NCBI GenBank assembly: GCA_032622095.1
Contig: CP136063.1
Span: 178,913,956-178,977,955 of the forward strand
Direction of reading: 5' to 3'
DNA from: Siphonodentalium dalli
Taxonomy: Eukaryota; Mollusca; Scaphopoda; Gadilida; Siphonodentaliidae
Length of the DNA stretch: 64,000 nt
Under the pieces are notes generated by a model, which was not told the origin of the DNA, made no database searches, and saw only the letters and a list, made by a program, of their open reading frames with translations. How positions within the stretch are numbered: the stretch's first letter is position 1; each line of letters opens with the position of its first letter. Position numbers and translations under genes: made by a program. This document shows positions 59,414 to 64,000 of this stretch, piece after piece.

Positions 59414-61601
59414 CATACACACACATACATATATATACATATATATACACATATAAACACATACACATAGACATTGTATTATGGCACACTCGATATTCGT
59501 TATGGAATTTTGCATATCTAAAACACGTGGAAACCATACAAATAGTAACATAATATGCATAGTTGTACTATGAATAAGGAATCTACGACGTGGTCTTCAC
59601 ATATATGTATGTCTGCATGTTCACACATACAGACGCACACACATATAAGCACCTGATACAGACCAATGTTACTCTGTAGTAATACAAAACTATTAGTTAA
59701 AATTCCTCAGTGATATAGGGTATGTGGCATGCCACGCCAGCCGTTGAGGCATTCCAATATCCCATAATATGTTAAATGCAGCGAATTATCGAAATATGAA
59801 ATACCACGAAAAATCGAAATAGGAAAATACAGCGAAATTTCGGAATAAAAAATGCATCGAAATGACGAAATAGCGCGAATTATCGAAATAATAAATTATT
59901 TTTATTAACTAAATAACGGAGATATTTGAAGAAGTGTTTTTGACGAAATAACGGGAATATTGGAGAAGTGTTTTAAAGAGCGTAGCGAGATAATTGAATT
60001 AAAGGGACATTCAACATAAAAACGACTAAGCGAAGGACATTTTTTCAGGTTACGATAAAATTCTCCTCGTGACGATTGAGAAACTTCATTATTCCACTGG
60101 AGAAAAAAATTGCCAAGTAGTTTTTTGTGCATATATTGAAGTTTAGAATTCGAAACGGGTAACTGTGTTTTCCAGTTGTCTTCGCAATCCGCACGCACAA
60201 AAATGTCTTCAATGTGATCAAGGTATCGTATTCTTTTGCCACCGCCTTTCATAGCTAAAATTAACTTGTACAATATGAAGGGGTGATTACTTTTTTTTTC
60301 GTCATTAGGCGGCTCCAAAATGAGGTCATTATTTTGTCAATTTCAACACGCAATGGCCATCTTCCAAGCTCACCATAAACCATATAATTTGGAGTACTCA
60401 TTTTCATGTTCGTTAGGAGCTTACAGAATTTGAGATGGACAGCCTCGATATCGCGAGTATTCTCAAAGCCCCATAATTCACATCCATATAACAGAATGGG
60501 TTGTATGAGGTAATCAAAAAGTTTTAATGCTAAGTCTGCAGATAGGTGAAGATTTCTCACCTTGGACAGGAGTCCGTACATAGCTTTTGTCGATTTCATT
60601 TTTATCGACTTGATTGCCCGACAGAATCGTCCGTTATAAAATAATTCAATGCCTAAATAAGGAAACTGTTCGACTATATCTAATTTATCACCACAAAGCA
60701 TGAAATTTGGGGGAGAACTCAATTTCTTGTTGGTGAAGATCATTACCTTAGTTTTTTGAGTGTTAATTTTGAGCTCCCAAGACTCTGAATAGTCAGAGAA
60801 GGCATCTAAAATTCGTTGCATCTCATAAGGATTGTCCGCAAACAAAACAGTATCATCTGCATATAAGATGCACCATAGTTTGAGATAAATCTCTAACTCA
60901 TGGAAAACTCGATCGTTAAGATAGTTTAACCCCTCGGTAACGCAATTTTCTAGAAAATCTTCCAGATCATTTAAGTAAATAGAGAACAGGAGAGGGGATA
61001 GGTTCTCGCCTTGTTTTACCCCTACGTTACTTACAAAATAATCTGACAACCGACCATTGCTGACTACGCAAGACTTTGTAGCCTGGTACATGTTCCGGAT
61101 TATATTAAATATCTTGCCGTTGATTCCGGTTCTCATAAGTTTCACCCATAACGCCTATCGCCAAATAGTATCGAAAGCCTTTTTAAAATCAACAAAAGTA
61201 CAGAACAGTTTCTTCCCATCACGCAGGTAAATTTCAGTTAGGCTGTATAAAACAAAAATATTATCTAGTGTTGAGCGATCCTTTCTAAAACCCGTTTGGT
61301 TATCCTTGAGCAAATTGTTACTCTCGACATAAGTTCCAAGACGCCGATTCAGGATTCCAGTGAACATCTTACCAATACAGCTCAATAAGGTGATGCCTCG
61401 GTATGAGTTAGGGTCTGTTTTACATCCTTTATTTTTATACAGTGGCATTATCATGCCGATAGCCCACCCATCTGGGAATATTCCCGTATCTAATACCAAG
61501 TTGAATAATCTTGAGTAAAATGGTAAAAGTACATCAATTGTAGATTTGATATAACGATTACTTACCTGATCAACGTAACCATTCGTTACCTGATTACGAA
61601 T
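58838..61601 (-). mobile_element. 5'-truncated non-LTR retrotransposon (LINE)
   Basis: Minus-strand element. The 3' end carries AATAAA (58864-58869) just before an (ACTT)n tail at 58838-58860, the type of short-repeat tail used by several LINE clades. Coding remains run from 61613 down to 59905. About 0.8 kb of microsatellite-rich DNA (59100-59900) fills the 3' UTR. The endonuclease part is missing; the 5' border abuts a family A MITE at 61602. Confidence 0.85.
59215..59470. repeat. CA/TA compound microsatellite
   Basis: ACATATACAC-type repeats on both sides of a pure (TA)n core at about 59363-59405. Open frames of Tyr/Ile/Thr/His residues on both strands are artefacts. Confidence 0.95.
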
Positions 61602-61613
61602 GCCCTGTGCCAA
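59905..61613 (-). pseudogene. LINE reverse transcriptase, broken by one stop and one frameshift
   Basis: Reading from 61613 on the minus strand, reverse transcriptase motifs follow in normal order: YRGITLL, FRKDRSTLDN, FVDFKKAFDTIW (motif A aspartate), GVKQGENLSP (motif B), YADD (motif C, 60860 region) and FPYLGIEL. After the core comes a thumb/C-terminal segment (LLYGCELWGF). An in-frame TAG at 61155-61157 separates motif A from motif B. The frame is lost near 60290 at a homopolymer run and continues in another frame to a stop at 59905. Active-site residues are intact, so decay is recent. No apurinic endonuclease or ORF1 is present because of 5' truncation. The enzyme copies element RNA at the target site. 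Clade (Jockey/CR1/RTE) is not decided. Confidence 0.9.
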
Positions 61614-61867
61614 TGCATTCTCTTATACATGCGATTCTCCCATAGGGAGCATCGCATATACAAGAGAATGCGCTGACTTACAATGTCAATGTAAATATTG
61701 TTAGACCAATGTATTCTCACATGTTTCACTTTATACTTAGAAGTACTTACTTTCGTCACTTTCTGTCCCGGTTCCGGGGATAACACAAATGTGTATATGG
61801 ACTTTATATGCCACGTAAAACTATAATTTAAGTCATATAATTTGGACAATCATGGTACCGATTTTAT
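61602..61867. mobile_element. Right part of the split MITE plus variant block
   Basis: CCCTGTGCCAATGCATTCTC continues family A (compare CCCTGTGCTAATGCATGCTC at 63522). The hairpin (ATGCGATTCTCC / GGGAGCATCGCAT) follows. 61712-61867 is the inverse of the block at 58650-58795. Confidence 0.65.
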
Positions 61868-62062
61868 TTCAACATGAAAAACAAAGAGTGTTTATTAAGT
61901 GTTATTATATTCCTGATATGGTATAAATAAAGAGCGTTTGTCTCATTTTTGTGCGAAAAAATGAAAAACAGTTTTTATTTTTGAGTGTGTGTTTGTGTGT
62001 GTAATGTCTATTATATGTGTATCGATATTTCGTAGAATTGGCGATGGATTATGTTAACACCT
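61868..62062. repeat. Family J fragment and GT microsatellite
   Basis: CAAAGAGTGTTTATTAAGTG and CCTGATATGGTATAAATAAAGA are family J words in inverse orientation. A short (GT)n lies at 61986-62001. Confidence 0.55.
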
Positions 62063-62406
62063 TTAAAGGGGTACTGTACACTAAATCCGGCCATTTTTGG
62101 GACCATCTCCTTTTATACTCAACAGAATATATGCAACAAATGAATGAATTTAAGCCATGTTTCAGTGCAAAATACACTCATGTGCTCTATGAACAATGCA
62201 AACAACATGGTAATGATAATGAAAATGAATTTATGACTCCAGTCATAAATTCATTTTCGTTATAACTACCATGTTGTTTGTATTGTTCATGTGGTAAATG
62301 AGTGTATTTTTCACTAATCCATGGCTCAAATTCATTCATTTGTCGCATATATTCTGTGGAGATGGTCCCACAAATGGCCGGATTTTAGTGTACAGTACCC
62401 CTTTAA
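62063..62406. mobile_element. MITE family D, complete fold-back copy
   Basis: 344 bp with ~35-bp nearly perfect terminal repeats starting TTAAAGGGGTACTGTACACT, TTAA at both ends, and long-range self-pairing to a hairpin at AATGAATTTATGACT / AGTCATAAATTCATT. TTAA borders without CCC fit Kolobok or piggyBac. No ORF. Confidence 0.85.
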
Positions 62407-62935
62407 GACCTTTCAAAAAATATTATTCTAACAAATAACCAGTGACGGTAGTGACCAGATATCGACTTTCAAAATAGGAAATGATAATAGAAGTACAGAA
62501 GGATTGATCTTCATTGGAGGGAAAAGTTCTGAAAGTAAGACAGATTGTGAAGTTATGGTACCACGTGGGAATTCTCGCATCAGAATTTTATAACTCTGGG
62601 AAAGACATCTTCGTGATATATATAGTCCTTTAATTTTAGAGGGTTATTTTTAGAACTTTGTGTGAACCTCTGAGAAAGCAGCGACCTGTTTGAAAAATGA
62701 AAAACTATCCTGGTTTAATGCGACTCATACGCGTAATGTCTATTGAGTAATGCGTAATTCGTAATTCATGTGGTCTAACGTGAAGCAACAGTTACCACAT
62801 GTGAACACGCGAGGTATAATCGTGGGTGTATGGTCCATTGTGATTCTGGCGGCAAAGCTGCAACAGCTTCAAGTCGAGAGTACGTTTAATGTCTCATCTC
62901 GATTTGATTTGGGTTTCATGGGTCTTTTTTCTATA
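62407..62935. other. No gene; family B fragment at about 62460-62545
   Basis: AATAGAAGTACAGAAGGATTG and TTCATTGGAGGGAAAAGTTC match the middle of the family B copy at 62936. The rest is unannotated. Confidence 0.4.
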
Positions 62936-63192
62936 TTAACCCTTTCTATACTTATTGGATCTCACACCAAGTTATAAAAATATACATTGGAATGGTGTAT
63001 TGTTCACCCGTAGGGGTGTTCATGAAAACAATGAACAGAAGAAAGACATGCGAACAGATACTATAAGTGCAGAAGGTTTGATTTTCATTGCAGGGAAAAG
63101 TTCTGAAAGTAAGTTCAACAAACGACATGTTCGCCTGTTGCACTTATTATATGAACAGTTCCTAATAAGGGAATTACTCGTCAAATTTGTCT
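62936..63192. mobile_element. MITE family B copy
   Basis: Begins TTAACCCTTTCTATACTTAT and includes ACATTGGAATGGTGTATTG, GAACAGAAGAAAGACATG and ACTTATTATATGAACAG. The right terminus is decayed at GGAATTACTCGTCAAATTTG. Confidence 0.7.
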
Positions 63193-63478
63193 TTTCGATC
63201 CCTTTCCATTGGCCGGTAGATAACACCCTGGATTATCTCTTTGCTATGGTGTTTTTTTAATATTTTTAGTCACTACTATAGGTGACGGGTGCAAATCACG
63301 AGTGTCATCATGCAGTTCGGTAAGCTAAGCTCTATATACACCCAGTAAGTGTCCAGTACGTATAATGAAAATTTAACAGCGCTGTCAGCGCACCTGCCAT
63401 GTGTGTATTTAAAGGTGCCCGATTTGACACAATAAAATCACAATCTCCTCATTGTCTACACCAGAAATAATTAGCCCA
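63193..63478. other. No gene seen
   Basis: Short AT-rich stretch between two MITEs; nothing supportable. Confidence 0.4.
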
Positions 63479-63718
63479 TTAACCCTTCCATGAATGGAGC
63501 TTCCTAATTTTTTTGCGAAAACCCTGTGCTAATGCATGCTCTTATATATAAGATATAAGAGTATCCCATATATAAGAGAATAGATTGGCTTAACAATATT
63601 TATCTTGACCTTGTAAGCCATGCGAGGCTCCCTATGTGTGACTCGCACATATAAGAGAATGCACTGGCACGGGATCTTTAATGCTGCACCAGCGCAGCTC
63701 CCGTCATTAAAGGGTTAA
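63479..63718. mobile_element. MITE family A copy, inverted, both ends
   Basis: 240 bp from TTAACCCTTCCATGAATGGA to CCCGTCATTAAAGGGTTAA, with two hairpins (TATATAAGATATAAGAG; CTCGCACATATAAGAGAATG) in opposite order to 34261. Confidence 0.8.
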
Positions 63719-64000
63719 TATGAAGTTTTTGAACCAGATATCGACGTTTTAACACGTTTTGATTTTGTGTCAGTCTGGCAACAATTCCAATGATTGTCTC
63801 TTATAAAGAGCGTTCATGATTCTGTCCTAAAAATCGGTAGATAATAAAGAGCGTTCTCGGTTATGAGCCTTTGTACTCGTTTCCAACATAAAACTGATGG
63901 ATGATTTTACGCATTTTCGCGATGCGCGTGCCATACGAATGATGGCGATTGCAAGTATGTTATTTATTTCATTTTCTTTTGGCATGGTAAGGTGAACATT
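63719..64000. other. No gene; family J words
   Basis: TTATAAAGAGCGTTCATGATTC and AATAAAGAGCGTTCTCG at 63800-63865 are inverted family J words. The remainder is unannotated. Confidence 0.4.

Noticed and set aside
59157-59560. Tyr/Ile/His-rich open frames over the CA/TA microsatellite
   Set aside because: Microsatellite artefacts on both strands.

Overview
The window is eukaryotic nuclear DNA from an animal. It has AT-rich intergenic sequence, spliced genes with GT/AG introns, long microsatellites, a satellite array, one non-LTR retrotransposon and dozens of short inverted-repeat DNA transposons. The two recognisable genes, a PLPP1-3 type lipid phosphate phosphatase and a KLF2/4 type Kruppel-like factor, are bilaterian families. 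The repeat-dense, gene-poor layout suggests a marine invertebrate, perhaps a lophotrochozoan; the phylum is inference with low confidence. No prokaryotic operon, CRISPR array, rRNA or convincing tRNA was found.

Layout. 0-3.3 kb: the last two coding exons of the phosphatase gene (+ strand), split by a long CT microsatellite, then a probable polyadenylation signal and a partial duplicate of the end of the last exon. 3.4-9.3 kb: interspersed MITEs (families called A to E here) and small local duplications. 9.5-19.9 kb: a 5.2-kb head-to-tail duplication whose copies differ, as far as I can see, only by one G in a G run. Each copy carries an AT microsatellite, three tandem ~640-bp units and one exon-like minus-strand segment. 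18.9-21.3 kb: a fold-back element with ~1.1-kb arms, partly caught up in that duplication. Related copies lie at 55.1-57.1 kb, and a paralogous empty site at 40.9-41.3 kb. 22-28.4 kb: MITEs and a repeat with nuclear-receptor half-sites.

28.9-33.3 kb: the KLF gene on the minus strand, two coding exons around a 2.9-kb intron, with a TATA box and CCAAT box upstream. 33.8-34.5 kb: three TTAA-bounded MITEs packed end to end. 35-39 kb: tandem and inverted repeats with promoter-like motifs (CRE, E-box, YY1-like, RFX X-box). 39.7-40.5 kb: a CACTG-ended element full of TGACTAA motifs. 42.5-45.3 kb: two inverted copies of a PIF/Harbinger-like MITE, one nested in an older element. 47.5-48.9 kb: a GC-rich tandem repeat with eight NRF1-like sites. 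48.96-52.3 kb: an ~86-bp satellite with higher-order structure and an embedded copy of sequence from 7 kb upstream. 52.3-55.1 kb: tandem repeat remnants and unannotated DNA. 57-64 kb: more MITEs and a 5'-truncated LINE (minus strand) with one nonsense codon and one frameshift, inserted in an older MITE.

I do not see a set of neighbouring genes that forms a new pathway. The main novelty is in the mobile and satellite DNA: several short families that end in TTAA or TWA, nested insertions that give a relative chronology, and exchange between a satellite and nearby unique DNA. All coordinates come from reading the sequence by eye; repeat borders may be off by some bases.
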